A stretch of 64,000 nucleotides of DNA from an uncultured Oligoflexia bacterium (GTDB taxonomy: Bacteria; Bdellovibrionota; Bacteriovoracia; Bacteriovoracales; Bacteriovoracaceae). Below are positions 43,052 to 52,794 of this stretch, piece after piece. Under the pieces are notes generated by a model. It searched no databases and was not told the origin of the DNA. It saw nothing but the letters and a program-made list of their open reading frames with translations. Position 1 is the stretch's first letter, and each line of letters begins with the position of its first letter. Position numbers and translations under genes: made by a program. The stretch lies in contig CAJXPQ010000002.1 of the NCBI GenBank assembly GCA_913058265.1, positions 1 through 64,000 on the forward strand, in the 5' to 3' direction.

Positions 43052-45235
43052 TATAATAGGCTTGATTTTTCACATGAAGGCGACCTTACAATTGAAGAAT
43101 TAGTAAGAAGAGTAAAAGCATCGATACCAGATGTTAATGTAGAGCTCTTTGTACGTGCTTATGAATTCGCAGAACTCCATCACAGACCCCAAAAAAGAAG
43201 TTCAGGTGAACAGTATATAATTCACCCTATGAACGTTGCAGCTACCTTGATTAAGCTGAAGATGGATGAACAAAGTATTGTGGCCGGCTTCCTACATGAT
43301 GTCGTTGAAGACTGTGATATCTCTGAGGAAGAGATTCGCGCTGAGTTTGGAGATGATATCGCCCTTATTGTTATTGGCTGTACAAAGATTTCAAAAATAA
43401 AATTTAAAACAAAAGAAGAGTCCCAGGCCGAAAACTTTCGTAAGATGGTTGTGGCGATGGCGAAAGATATTCGTGTCATAATCGTAAAGCTTGCTGATAG
43501 AATGCATAATATGCTGACTCTTCAGTATGTCTCTAAAGAAAAACAAATAAAAAAAGCTCAAGAAACTCTCGATATTTATGTGCCACTTGCTAGTAGGCTC
43601 GGAATTAACTCTGTTAAGAGCGAACTCGAGGATCTTTGTCTGCGCTTTCTACACCCAGAGGTTTATTATCGCCTAGCTGAAAAGATAGCGATGAAAAAGT
43701 CAGAGCGTGAGAAGTATATTCGCGATACTGTAGATGAAGTTGTAGAAAAGTTTCTTGAATACTCAGTTAGGGCCGATGTTCATGGACGTCCTAAACACTT
43801 TTATTCTATTTACAAGAAAATGCATCATAGAGGCGTTGACTTTGATCAAATTCAAGATCTTCTTGCCTTTAGAATTATAGTGAATAACATTACCGAATGT
43901 TATAAGTGTTTGGGTATCATTCACTCATCTTTCACCCCGGTTCCCGGACGCTTTAAAGATTATATTGCAATACCGAAAGTGAATAATTATCAATCGCTCC
44001 ATACAACAGTCATTGGTCCTAAGGCCGAGAGAATTGAAATACAAATTAGAACAAATGAGATGCATGAGATTGCAGAGACTGGTGTTGCCGCTCATTGGTT
44101 ATATAAAGATAATAAAAAAACAAATAAGAAGCTACAGTGGGTTGAAGAACTCATGGAGTATAATCGTGATATCAAAGGAAGCTCTGAGTTTATGGACGTT
44201 GTTAAAAACGACCTTGACGTTGGGGGCATTTTTGTGTTTACGCCAAGTGGTGATGTTAAAGAGCTGCGCTATGCTTCTAGTCCTCTCGACTTTGCTTACG
44301 CCATTCACACGGATGTCGGAAATAAATGTGTGGGAGCAAAAGTTAATGGAAAGATGGTACCACTTAAGTACCGTTTAAAATCTGGAGACACTGTTGAGGT
44401 TTTAACAAGTAAAACTCAGACTCCAAGTAAAGATTGGCTTAAAATTGCAAAGTCAAGTAAGGCACGCACAAAGATAAAACAGTACCTTATTAAAAATGAG
44501 CGTGATAAAAATAAAGAGATCGGCGAAGAGATGCTTGAAAAAGCACTTAAGCAATACGGCTCAAGTATCAAAGCTATTGAAAAGAAAAATGAGTTTGCAA
44601 AAGTTTACGAGGAACTCAACTTAAAGAACTTAGAAGAGCTTAGTTTACATATTGGTTCTGGACGATTTTTAGTTAAACAAATTCTTGAATTACTTCCATC
44701 TATTGTTCTTGAAGAAGACACGGAGGAACCAAAGCAAAGAAAAACTTTTGATACCCTTTATAAAGAAGTCTCTGATAATGCCAAAAAATCTTCTAATAGG
44801 GACAATGCGGTTATCGTAGACGGTCTTGATGACATAATGGTTAGAATGGGCAAGTGTTGTAATCCTATACCTGGAGATCCAATCGTTGGCTTCATTACAA
44901 GAGGACGTGGAATAACAATTCATGTAAAAGCCTGCCAACGAGTTATGGAAGGGGAAGATACAAGGAAAGTGTATGTAGAATGGAATACTTCATACGCCTT
45001 CAGACATCCGGTTAGCTTACGAGTTATTACTCATGACAGGCCAGGAATACTTTCTCGTATCACAAATAATATTCACGGACACGGTATTAATATTAAGTCT
45101 GCCATCGCAAAATCACTTCCTGATATGAAAGGAAGCTTTCTCTTTGAAATAGAAGTTAAAGATTACTCTGAATACTTAAAAGTGGTCTCGCTGATTGAGG
45201 CGATGGAAGAGATCATCTCTGTTACTAGATCATAA
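43049..45235 (+). CDS. Bifunctional (p)ppGpp synthetase/hydrolase (RelA/SpoT family), ATT start
   Basis: From the ATT at 43049 the product is 728 residues, the normal length for long Rel proteins. Residues 36-60 read AYEFAELHHRPQKRSSGEQY then IIHP, the standard start of the HD hydrolase domain. His59 and the pair His83-Asp84 have the 24-residue spacing of the metal ligands of Rel from Streptococcus (His53, His77, Asp78). Starting at the first ATG (43229) would remove His59. Then come the synthetase domain (GRFKDYIAIPK, YQSLHTTV), TGS (VFTPSGDVKEL), helical and ACT domains. It is the last of the accA-yicC-gmk run, and is followed with no gap by a lipoprotein gene. Confidence 0.9.
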   Translation: MYNRLDFSHEGDLTIEELVRRVKASIPDVNVELFVRAYEFAELHHRPQKRSSGEQYIIHPMNVAATLIKLKMDEQSIVAGFLHDVVEDCDISEEEIRAEFGDDIALIVIGCTKISKIKFKTKEESQAENFRKMVVAMAKDIRVIIVKLADRMHNMLTLQYVSKEKQIKKAQETLDIYVPLASRLGINSVKSELEDLCLRFLHPEVYYRLAEKIAMKKSEREKYIRDTVDEVVEKFLEYSVRADVHGRPKHFYSIYKKMHHRGVDFDQIQDLLAFRIIVNNITECYKCLGIIHSSFTPVPGRFKDYIAIPKVNNYQSLHTTVIGPKAERIEIQIRTNEMHEIAETGVAAHWLYKDNKKTNKKLQWVEELMEYNRDIKGSSEFMDVVKNDLDVGGIFVFTPSGDVKELRYASSPLDFAYAIHTDVGNKCVGAKVNGKMVPLKYRLKSGDTVEVLTSKTQTPSKDWLKIAKSSKARTKIKQYLIKNERDKNKEIGEEMLEKALKQYGSSIKAIEKKNEFAKVYEELNLKNLEELSLHIGSGRFLVKQILELLPSIVLEEDTEEPKQRKTFDTLYKEVSDNAKKSSNRDNAVIVDGLDDIMVRMGKCCNPIPGDPIVGFITRGRGITIHVKACQRVMEGEDTRKVYVEWNTSYAFRHPVSLRVITHDRPGILSRITNNIHGHGINIKSAIAKSLPDMKGSFLFEIEVKDYSEYLKVVSLIEAMEEIISVTRS

Positions 45236-46141
45236 ATGAAAAGGCTTTTATTTCTAATCCTATTTATTTCATGTTCAGATGAGCCCTTTGATCCTAATGC
45301 CTATGAAGAGTTTGCTGACGAATCATTTCGAAAAATTGAGAATTCTATTACAATTAATATTATTCCTTCTACCTATGAGCTCGAGTGGACGACACCGCGA
45401 ATGTTAATCTTTTCCATTCTTAAAAATCAATATTACTTTCCAAAAACCAAAAGCTATATAGGTCATGTCAGTGCAGAGGTAAATTGCTTTGATGGAAATA
45501 ATCAAAAAAGAGAGTTCATAGGACAGTCGTCTCATTCTCTCGATGGATTTAGAAATTTTATTTTGGGAGGTTACGGCTTCTCATTACTTAATAAGCCACA
45601 AAATAACTATGATCTCCCGCTGCTTATGGTGGCAGGAAAGCTTGATGACTATTCAGAAGTAAATATAAAATATGCTGAGTATATGGCCAATAAAAACTTT
45701 GCTATATTGACGACCAAGATGAGTGAGAAGTCTTGCTTAAGAGCTTTGAGTTATATAAAAGAATATAAGAAAAAAACAATCGAAGGGAAAGAAGCTGGTA
45801 ACCGTTATGGTTTTGGCGCAGACCCTCTAAAGTTTGAAGGTGCCGGTTGTGCTCCCATGGTCCAGACTATTCTTTCTCTAGCTGATCTAGAGTCTTTGTC
45901 CTCCGGCATGGATCAAGAGGTTTTTATTCCTAAGGAACTTCTGGGTGATCCCGAGACTAAGAATAAAGTCTCATTGTGGAAAGTACTGACTAACAATAAG
46001 AATATCTCCAATTCAGGTAATGGGGGAGTCAAATTCTCTTTTCCTGATCCCCAGCAACTTTATGATATAACTAAGAATTCACCACTTACGAGAACCATCG
46101 ACGATAAATTTCTCTATTTAGAGCTTAACTCTGAAAAATAG
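45236..46141 (+). CDS. Lipoprotein of unknown function
   Basis: A 301-residue protein with lipobox LFISC. The ATG directly follows the rel stop and no ribosome binding site is seen, which indicates coupling. YIGHVSAEVNC and, 120 residues later, FGADPLKFEGAGCAPM give a His-then-Cys order reminiscent of permuted NlpC/P60-like hydrolases, but the match is weak. Function unknown. Confidence 0.6.
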   Translation: MKRLLFLILFISCSDEPFDPNAYEEFADESFRKIENSITINIIPSTYELEWTTPRMLIFSILKNQYYFPKTKSYIGHVSAEVNCFDGNNQKREFIGQSSHSLDGFRNFILGGYGFSLLNKPQNNYDLPLLMVAGKLDDYSEVNIKYAEYMANKNFAILTTKMSEKSCLRALSYIKEYKKKTIEGKEAGNRYGFGADPLKFEGAGCAPMVQTILSLADLESLSSGMDQEVFIPKELLGDPETKNKVSLWKVLTNNKNISNSGNGGVKFSFPDPQQLYDITKNSPLTRTIDDKFLYLELNSEK

Positions 46142-46162
46142 AGCTATCTTAGAGGGAATTTC

Positions 46163-46191
46163 TTCACAATCTGCGTTAAATTTGAAATAAT
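46163..46191 (+). promoter_or_regulatory. Probable leaderless promoter of the beta-barrel gene
   Basis: TTCACA (46163-46168), 17 bases, AATAAT (46186-46191), six bases, then the ATG at 46198. No Shine-Dalgarno sequence. Confidence 0.6.
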
Positions 46192-46197
46192 CAGCAT

Positions 46198-47022
46198 ATG
46201 AAACGTACTATCCTAGCATTTGCACTACTATTACTCTTGTCATCAATATCCTTTGCTGAAGAAGCTGGAAGCCCTGATGAGGGTTTTATGATTTTTGGTG
46301 ATAAAAATTTTGCCGCAGAGAAAACAGAGGAGAGTAAGTGGATCTTTAAAACAGGTCTCGAGTATATCCAATATACTTCAAATCTACCTGAATACAGTGG
46401 TAAGTTTGAGTCCGTTTCTGCTGGAACGAAGGCGGATATCCTTGGTTTTGGTCTCGGTATTGGACGAGAGTTTTATTTTACGAACGGTTTCTCAAGTACA
46501 TTCTTAATTAGTGCTGTTTATCAAAAGTCCTTAGACAAATCTATTGGTAAGGCTGCTGAAGATATTGACTATGATTTATCCAACGTTCGAGATGCTCAAT
46601 ATGTCTATGCGTATGAAGCTTCTCTTTCTCTAAACTATCTATTGGATTATAAAACAGTTGATGTGCAACCATTTATTGATATTGCTGGTGGCATGGGCTA
46701 CGCGGAAATTGAAAAAGAATATATTAAGAAAAAAGAAGCTCCCTCTGATAGTGCTAATACGACAGAAGATTACGATGTTAAAACAAAAGAGAATTTTCTG
46801 TTTACACGATTAGGTCTCGGAGTAAACTTTATTCACTTTAAAGGTTTTATGTCATACTTTAAGGTTTCCTCGATGATTGTTCAGGTTACAGACAAAGAAA
46901 CAATTGGAAGCTCTAATCTAAGTGGAACAACAGCGGTTGTAGACTATGACGGTAAAGAAAAGAACTTAGATGAGACTGAAATCATAACAACAGCTCAACT
47001 TGGTTTGGGGTATTACTTCTAA
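46198..47022 (+). CDS. Outer-membrane beta-barrel protein
   Basis: A 274-residue protein with signal MKRTILAFALLLLLSSISFA, followed by alternating beta strands and a C-terminal Phe (LGLGYYF), the typical last strand of outer-membrane barrels. Strands have aromatic girdles (FYFTNGFSSTF, KGFMSYFKV). About eight to ten strands fit. The ATG follows a promoter-like sequence by six bases. Its stop overlaps the next ATG (TAATG). Confidence 0.7.
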   Translation: MKRTILAFALLLLLSSISFAEEAGSPDEGFMIFGDKNFAAEKTEESKWIFKTGLEYIQYTSNLPEYSGKFESVSAGTKADILGFGLGIGREFYFTNGFSSTFLISAVYQKSLDKSIGKAAEDIDYDLSNVRDAQYVYAYEASLSLNYLLDYKTVDVQPFIDIAGGMGYAEIEKEYIKKKEAPSDSANTTEDYDVKTKENFLFTRLGLGVNFIHFKGFMSYFKVSSMIVQVTDKETIGSSNLSGTTAVVDYDGKEKNLDETEIITTAQLGLGYYF

Positions 47023-47915
47023 TGAAAATTCTTTTCATTATACTCTCATCTCTTTTTATATTTCTCAGTTGCGATACTGAAGAACAAATTTATCATTATA
47101 ATAAGTATGATGATGAGTATGCCGGTCTCGTCTTGATGGCGGCTCAAGAATGTATTGAAGAAAATGATATCTTTGCTGCACTTGATACGACTAATGATTT
47201 TGATACAGCAGAGTTTAAAGTTAATGATGTATATAAGATTACAAGAGTTGCTGATAGTATTACGAATATATTCTTTATGAAAATTACGGCGATTGCTACA
47301 GGAACTCCCGATACGATGACTGTCGTTCTTAACGGTGATGGTAGTGAGTATGATAAGATTATCAACTTTGACTCAGACTTAAATTCAGATATGTATGATA
47401 ATATCGGACTTGCTGCCTGTAATATTACCTATAAAGATATATGGTCGGCTTCTGGGCTTGGAAGCTCTGAGCAGATGACCTTAGTTTGGGATAAAGAAAC
47501 GATTCAAATTGCTGATGATGCTGGGGCAGGGGATGACGATGATGATGATGATCCGGAAGCCTACACAGAACAAACAGATAGCTTTAGAATTAATCGAGAC
47601 TATCCACTCTTCTTTTCTTATTTTAATGCCACCTATTCATCTACCATACTAACTGATGGAAGTGACTCGACAGTTAATAAAACTGGGGAAATGACTATTA
47701 GTCTTATTGTGGATACTGATGATGACGGAAACTATGAAGATGAAGATGAGTGTACCGGAAATGTAAATTGTAGCTTTGTTACTACTGGTTTTGATGACTG
47801 TGATATCGCAGTAGATACAAATATTGTAACAAAGTCAGATTATACAGACTTATTTTTTAGCTATGTTGCGAATACAGGTGACTGTAAACTAATACCTGAG
47901 TTTGGAACAATCTAA
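47022..47915 (+). CDS. Lipoprotein with Asp-rich linker
   Basis: A 297-residue protein with lipobox FLSC. An Asp-rich stretch (GAGDDDDDDDPEAY, about residue 167-180) divides two domains. Other Asp-rich loops (DTDDDGNYEDEDE) suggest calcium binding. It is translationally coupled to the beta-barrel gene, so the pair may form an outer-membrane unit. Family unknown. Confidence 0.65.
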   Translation: MKILFIILSSLFIFLSCDTEEQIYHYNKYDDEYAGLVLMAAQECIEENDIFAALDTTNDFDTAEFKVNDVYKITRVADSITNIFFMKITAIATGTPDTMTVVLNGDGSEYDKIINFDSDLNSDMYDNIGLAACNITYKDIWSASGLGSSEQMTLVWDKETIQIADDAGAGDDDDDDDPEAYTEQTDSFRINRDYPLFFSYFNATYSSTILTDGSDSTVNKTGEMTISLIVDTDDDGNYEDEDECTGNVNCSFVTTGFDDCDIAVDTNIVTKSDYTDLFFSYVANTGDCKLIPEFGTI

Positions 47916-48583
47916 TCCAAAATTGGGCTCTCTTGATCCCAAAAGAGTAAAAATGTAGAGGCCTTAAAAAACTTATAAACTTCTTTAACTAATTTTTTAA
48001 GATTTCCCGTTTTCTTGTAATCACTTGGAATACTCTCATAATAAAATTGATAATCAGCGCTATGATCTTTTAGGGCATTCATAATACGTGAAATTCTGAA
48101 TATATGGTAGTCACTGGAAATAATGAGAATCGATTTTGGTGACTTTAATTTTCTTAGATAGTTGATTGTCGCGAGTCCATTTTCAACCGTATTTCTGGCA
48201 AGGTAATCGAGCTCAATATGATGACTCTCTTGAGATAAGTAATCATCAATGGAGATCTCTTTTCCCTGCTTTCGAAGTAGAGTTGATAAACTATTTTTTG
48301 CATAAACCCCAGTGATAAAAACTTTTGCTGAGGGGTATTGCTCAGCTTTTTTTAGAGTATAATCAATACGCCCTATATCCCCAGTGAAAACGGCTATAAC
48401 GTCTGGAGACTTCTGATAGAGTGCTTGAGAAGTTATTTCATTTTGCTCTTCAGCAAAAATAGGAATATAGATACAGAGAAGAATACAGCCCATAACAGCT
48501 ATGGATCCAACAACGGCGGAAGTTTTTAAAATTCTCTTCGTTCTAGTCGTTTTTGTTTCAAAGATGTATTTCTTAGTAAACAA
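47912..48583 (-). CDS. YdcF/SanA (DUF218) family membrane protein
   Basis: A 223-residue protein with one N-terminal membrane helix and a DUF218 domain: IAVFTGDIGRI, KVFITGVY, ARNTVENGLATI and ILIISSDYHIFRISRI. Relatives (ElyC, SanA) act in envelope biogenesis and vancomycin tolerance. The TTG at 48583 has AAAGGATAGGGA upstream and follows ridA by three bases. It overlaps the convergent lipoprotein gene by four bases. Confidence 0.75.
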   Translation of the reverse strand: MFTKKYIFETKTTRTKRILKTSAVVGSIAVMGCILLCIYIPIFAEEQNEITSQALYQKSPDVIAVFTGDIGRIDYTLKKAEQYPSAKVFITGVYAKNSLSTLLRKQGKEISIDDYLSQESHHIELDYLARNTVENGLATINYLRKLKSPKSILIISSDYHIFRISRIMNALKDHSADYQFYYESIPSDYKKTGNLKKLVKEVYKFFKASTFLLFWDQESPILD

Positions 48584-48586
48584 TCC

Positions 48587-48973
48587 CTATCCTTTAGCCG
48601 CTATGACTTCTATTTCTACGACTGCACCCTTGGGGAGATTTGGAACTTCAACACAAGATCTCGCTGGGTAAGGTTCCGAAAAATATTTAACGTACTCTTC
48701 ATTTACGAGATTAAACTTATCAAGATCTGTAACAAAGATACTTGTTTTAATAATATGCTCTCTTGTAATAGAGCAACTTTCTAGTAATCCATCAATATTC
48801 CTCATGATTTGTTTGATCTGTGCCTCAAAACCTTCAACAAGCTGAGAAGTCTTAGGATCAATACCGATTTGTCCTGAAAAGAAATAAGTTCCATTATGTT
48901 CAACACCTTGCGAGTAGGTACCTACAGCGGCCGGTGCAAGGTCAGTTTCTATTATATTTTTATTAAATCCCAT
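48587..48973 (-). CDS. ridA: RidA family enamine/imine deaminase
   Basis: A 128-residue RidA/YjgF protein: APAAVGTYSQGV, FFSGQIGIDP, and YPARSCVEV with the catalytic Arg before SCVEV, then PKGAVVEIEVIA. It hydrolyses reactive 2-aminoacrylate-type enamines. It lies between maeB and ydcF. Confidence 0.92.
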   Translation of the reverse strand: MGFNKNIIETDLAPAAVGTYSQGVEHNGTYFFSGQIGIDPKTSQLVEGFEAQIKQIMRNIDGLLESCSITREHIIKTSIFVTDLDKFNLVNEEYVKYFSEPYPARSCVEVPNLPKGAVVEIEVIAAKG

Positions 48974-48974
48974 T

Positions 48975-51248
48975 CTAATCTTCCTTTTGAATCTGACTGA
49001 TAAGTGCTGTTAGGTGAGTCATGTTTACAATCTCTTCTACAGTTGAAGTTCTTTGAACGATATTGGCAGAGTAGTCCATTGGAGCCACAATAGGTCCTAT
49101 GGCCGTACATTCACTTAATTGTCCGAGAAGCTTATAACTAATATTTGCTGATTGGAGATCAGGGAAAATGAGAACATCTGCTGAATCATCTAGCTCTGAG
49201 AACTTAAATAGATTTTGTAAAATCTGGTTATTAACTGCAACATCTGCTTGCATCTCACCATCTACTTGTGTTTTAGGAAGCTTCTTCTTTGTAATTTCTA
49301 CTGCTTTTTTTACTTTCTTTGCGTCTGTATTTAGGTTTGATCCAAAGTTCGAGTAACTTAAAAAAGCCACTCTTGGCTCTCTTTGCATAAGACTTCGATA
49401 CATTTCAGTTGTGGCGATAGCGATATCTGATAATGCTTCCGCGTCAGGATTGATTTGTACTGTACAGTCCCCTAAGAAGAGAACTTTATTTCTATAAACA
49501 AGAATAATCATCCCACAAGCTTTCAGTTGCGTTTTTCTACCAAGAACTCTCATCATTGGTTTGAAACACTCTGGGTAGTTATGGGTAGTTCCAGTAATCA
49601 TTCCATTGGCATGACCTTGTTTAACCATCATAGCTGCAAAATAATTCCCACGTTTTAGAAGCTCTTCAGATAAGGAGAGTGTTGCACCCACTCTTTTTCT
49701 TTCATCATGGTATGTAAAGTAATAATCTTTAAAATGCTTATCTTCAGATGGTTTAATAATCTGAACTTTATCTTTCAAGACTCCAAGACCTAGAGTGTCC
49801 ATCTTTGCATGAATCGTTTCTTTTTGTCCTAGCAGAATTGGCTCTATTCGACCTTCATCTACTAAGGTTGCAACAGTTCTAAGAATTCTTGTATTTAGTC
49901 CCTCTGGGAAAACAATTTTCTTTTTATCATCTTTTGAAAGTCTTGATCTAATTGAGCGCATAAACTCAGCTGACTGACCAAGTCTTGCCTCAAGATCCAT
50001 GGCATATTGGTGATAATCTGTAATCACTTCTCTTGCAACACCTGAGTCACAGGCGGCTTTTGCTACTGCAGGAGAAACTCTTGTTAGAACTCTTTTATCA
50101 AATGGCTTCGGGATTAAGTAATCACGACCAAATTTAAATTGTTTTCCACCGTAGGCCATAATAACATTCTCAGGTACTTCTTCTTTGGCAAGGTCAGCAA
50201 GTGCCTTAACAGCAGCAAGTTTCATTTCTTCATTTATTTTTCTGGCTTTAACATCGAGTGCACCTCTAAAAATAAAAGGAAAACCTAAAACATTATTGAC
50301 CTGATTGGGGTAGTCTGTTCTACCTGTGGCCATAATTGCATCATCTCTAACTTCAGCAACTTCTTCTGGAGTTATTTCTGGATCAGGGTTGGCCATAGCA
50401 AAAATGATGGGCTCTTTTGCCATTGATTTAACCATTTCTTTATTCACAACGCCTTTTGCAGAACATCCCATAAAAGCATCTGCACCGTCTAAAGCGTCAG
50501 CAATAGTTCTTGCGTCAGTAGCAACAGCAAACTGTTCTTTATATGGATTCATTCCTTCTTTACGATCCTTATAAATAACACCTTTAGAGTCACACATGAG
50601 AAGATTTTCTGGTTTTACACCAAGTTGAAAAAATAATTTAGCAATCGCCATGGCCGCTGCGCCAGCTCCACTAAAGACAATTTTTGTTTTCGTAATATCT
50701 CGCTTCGTAAGCTCTAGGGCATTTACAAAACCGGCAGTCGCTATGATTGCAGTTCCATGTTGGTCATCATGGAAAACAGGTATATCCATTATTTCTTGAA
50801 GTTGCTTCTCGACTTCAAAACATTCTGGAGCTTTAATATCTTCAAGATTTATTCCACCAAATGTTGGCTCAAGTGCCTTAACAGTCCTAACCATTTCTTC
50901 AACTGTTTGACAGTTAATTTCAATATCAAAAACATCTACATCCGCGAACCTTTTAAAAAGAACGCCTTTACCTTCCATAACTGGCTTACTTGCTAAGGGA
51001 CCAATATTTCCTAAACCTAAAACAGCTGATCCGTTACTTACAACACCAACCAAGTTTCCTTTAGAAGTGTATTTGTAAACATCATCAGGATTTTTTGCAA
51101 TTTCTAAACATGGTTCAGCAACACCAGGTGAGTAAGCAAGAGATAAATCTCGTGAACTAATACAAGGTTTGGTAGATACAACTTCAATCTTTCCAGGCCT
51201 CCCGTTTGAGTGATAATCTAGTGCCTGTTGTTTTTTGTTATCTTTCAC
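48975..51248 (-). CDS. maeB: NADP-dependent malic enzyme with phosphotransacetylase-like C-terminus
   Basis: A 757-residue MaeB-type protein. The malic-enzyme half has [23 protein letters not shown] and DIEINCQT at the N-terminal catalytic domain and the NAD-binding [15 protein letters not shown]. The second half (residues 425 to the end) is a phosphate acetyl/butaryltransferase-like domain, typically non-catalytic and regulatory in MaeB. It makes pyruvate and NADPH from malate. Confidence 0.93.
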   Translation of the reverse strand: MKDNKKQQALDYHSNGRPGKIEVVSTKPCISSRDLSLAYSPGVAEPCLEIAKNPDDVYKYTSKGNLVGVVSNGSAVLGLGNIGPLASKPVMEGKGVLFKRFADVDVFDIEINCQTVEEMVRTVKALEPTFGGINLEDIKAPECFEVEKQLQEIMDIPVFHDDQHGTAIIATAGFVNALELTKRDITKTKIVFSGAGAAAMAIAKLFFQLGVKPENLLMCDSKGVIYKDRKEGMNPYKEQFAVATDARTIADALDGADAFMGCSAKGVVNKEMVKSMAKEPIIFAMANPDPEITPEEVAEVRDDAIMATGRTDYPNQVNNVLGFPFIFRGALDVKARKINEEMKLAAVKALADLAKEEVPENVIMAYGGKQFKFGRDYLIPKPFDKRVLTRVSPAVAKAACDSGVAREVITDYHQYAMDLEARLGQSAEFMRSIRSRLSKDDKKKIVFPEGLNTRILRTVATLVDEGRIEPILLGQKETIHAKMDTLGLGVLKDKVQIIKPSEDKHFKDYYFTYHDERKRVGATLSLSEELLKRGNYFAAMMVKQGHANGMITGTTHNYPECFKPMMRVLGRKTQLKACGMIILVYRNKVLFLGDCTVQINPDAEALSDIAIATTEMYRSLMQREPRVAFLSYSNFGSNLNTDAKKVKKAVEITKKKLPKTQVDGEMQADVAVNNQILQNLFKFSELDDSADVLIFPDLQSANISYKLLGQLSECTAIGPIVAPMDYSANIVQRTSTVEEIVNMTHLTALISQIQKED

Positions 51249-51323
51249 AGTCTTTCCTTTTTAAATTAAATAGTTAACACTTTATTCTACTTGATTGTGT
51301 AGTGTCAATTCACGTACTAGGCT

Positions 51324-51362
51324 AAAAATTCTCAAAAACTCTCAAAAATTCTCAAAAATTTT
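51324..51362 (+). repeat. Four A-tracts at 10-bp spacing (likely curved DNA)
   Basis: AAAAA tracts start at 51324, 51334, 51344 and 51354, each followed by (T/C)TCTC or TTTTC. The period of 10 bases equals one helical turn, so the DNA should be bent. It lies just upstream of the -35 region of the PilZ-like gene and between it and maeB. Confidence 0.7.
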
Positions 51363-51384
51363 CTATTAATTTTCTGATTTGGTG

Positions 51385-51390
51385 TATTAT
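51385..51390 (+). promoter_or_regulatory. -10 box six bases before the PilZ-like ATG
   Basis: TATTAT (51385-51390) ends six bases before the ATG at 51397. No ribosome binding site. The A-tract array lies immediately upstream of the expected -35 position. Confidence 0.5.
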
Positions 51391-51396
51391 ATTCCC

Positions 51397-52104
51397 ATGG
51401 GTATTTTAAAGAATATATTTGGTAAAAAAATTAATTCGCGTTCTCGCCGATTCTTCGTGGGGAAATACCATAGTGCCAGTATTGAGATTGGTGGCAAGAG
51501 CTACGACTTAACAAATGTTTCCGTTTATGGACTGGGGATTAAGAATCCAGATATTAATGATGGCTTTGAGCTCCAATCAACTCACCATGTAAAACTAAAT
51601 TTAGCGGATACAGTTCTCGAGTTTAATACTCGGGTAGTGCATGTTAACGAAGAAATTCTTGGCATGGCGGTTACGGCAAATCTAGAGACTTATGCAAAGA
51701 CTATTCAAGAATATTTTCGCTGTGAAATTGATGCCTTTAAAACTCGTGAGCTAGATCCTAAGAAACTTCAGGTTAGAGGTGACGGCAGTCCTCATTGGTT
51801 TTTTGCTGATTCAAATAAAGAACTTTTTTATTTAGAAAAAGAAGGAAGAATTTTATTTTTTCAAATTTGTTATAAAGATAAAATACTTGAGATGGATGAG
51901 AATAGTTTCTTTACACTCGGGGAAGTTGAGTCATACGTAGGAGAGAAGATTAAGGGCAGTGATATTATTACTGTTGATGGTACGGTCGACCTCACTGTTG
52001 TTAAGAGCTTTATTCGATATATTCAGGGTATAAACGCTATCAATCAAGATCATAAAGATTTAATTGTTGCAAAAATTGAAAACTACTACCTAAGTGCTAA
52101 ATAA
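51397..52104 (+). CDS. Probable PilZ-domain protein
   Basis: A 235-residue protein. The N-terminal part has RSRRFFVGK and, 20 residues later, LTNVSVYGLGI, which resemble the RxxxR and (D/N)xSxxG motifs of PilZ c-di-GMP receptors. The C-terminal domain is unassigned. The ATG at 51397 is chosen over 51379 because it follows TATTAT by six bases. It converges with coaE with no gap. Confidence 0.6.
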   Translation: MGILKNIFGKKINSRSRRFFVGKYHSASIEIGGKSYDLTNVSVYGLGIKNPDINDGFELQSTHHVKLNLADTVLEFNTRVVHVNEEILGMAVTANLETYAKTIQEYFRCEIDAFKTRELDPKKLQVRGDGSPHWFFADSNKELFYLEKEGRILFFQICYKDKILEMDENSFFTLGEVESYVGEKIKGSDIITVDGTVDLTVVKSFIRYIQGINAINQDHKDLIVAKIENYYLSAK

Positions 52105-52749
52105 TTATTTATTCAATAGGATCTCTAGGAAGCGATCTACCTGTTTTCTTAAATGATCTATGTCTAAATTATTCTCTATAGAGTAGTCCGATTTTTTAAT
52201 TTTAAAATTCACATCAAACTGTTGATCAATAATTTTTTGTGCCAACTGCGGCGATGAGCTGTCTCTTCTAATAATTCTTTCCAGTTGAATATTGGGTGAA
52301 CAAAATATATTCAAAATATAGTCAAATTGTAATTCTAGTTTCTTTTCAAACAACAACGGGACATCATAAACGACAAAGGAATGACTTAAGTTTTGATCAA
52401 GCTTTTCTTGAAAAACTATTGGAAGTCTCTGGTACAGAAAATTTTCGATTTTGTGTTTAATTTCAGCATTTTTAAAGAATTGAGCTCTTAAAACTTTAAA
52501 GTCTACTTCCCCATTAGAAATTGCTTGAGGTAAAAGTTTATCGATAAAGATTATCGTTTCTCTTTTGCGGTAAATATCCTTGATTAGCTGATCTGCATCA
52601 ATGACAAAAAGTCCCTTCTTATTTAATATTTCAGCAACTGTAGACTTACCAGAAGCAATGCCACCCGTTAGACCTACAATAGGCCTTGATGCGCCGTGCA
52701 ACCTTGTGGAATTGTCTAATTTAATATACTTAGATTTGAGCTTATACAT
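52105..52749 (-). CDS. coaE: Dephospho-CoA kinase
   Basis: A 214-residue CoaE with Walker A GLTGGIASGKST, VIDADQLI and the LID-region RIIRRDSSS. It has an N-terminal extension of about 23 residues before the P loop, longer than most. It makes CoA from dephospho-CoA with ATP. No Shine-Dalgarno sequence is seen; TACAAT ends five bases before the ATG. Confidence 0.92.
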   Translation of the reverse strand: MYKLKSKYIKLDNSTRLHGASRPIVGLTGGIASGKSTVAEILNKKGLFVIDADQLIKDIYRKRETIIFIDKLLPQAISNGEVDFKVLRAQFFKNAEIKHKIENFLYQRLPIVFQEKLDQNLSHSFVVYDVPLLFEKKLELQFDYILNIFCSPNIQLERIIRRDSSSPQLAQKIIDQQFDVNFKIKKSDYSIENNLDIDHLRKQVDRFLEILLNK

Positions 52750-52794
52750 AACTAATTGTAATATTAATCAATAATTACCTCGGAGTAAAACATT

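Noticed and set aside
43229-43231. ATG at 43229 as the rel start
   Set aside because: It would cut off the first 60 residues, including the metal ligand His59 of the HD hydrolase domain.
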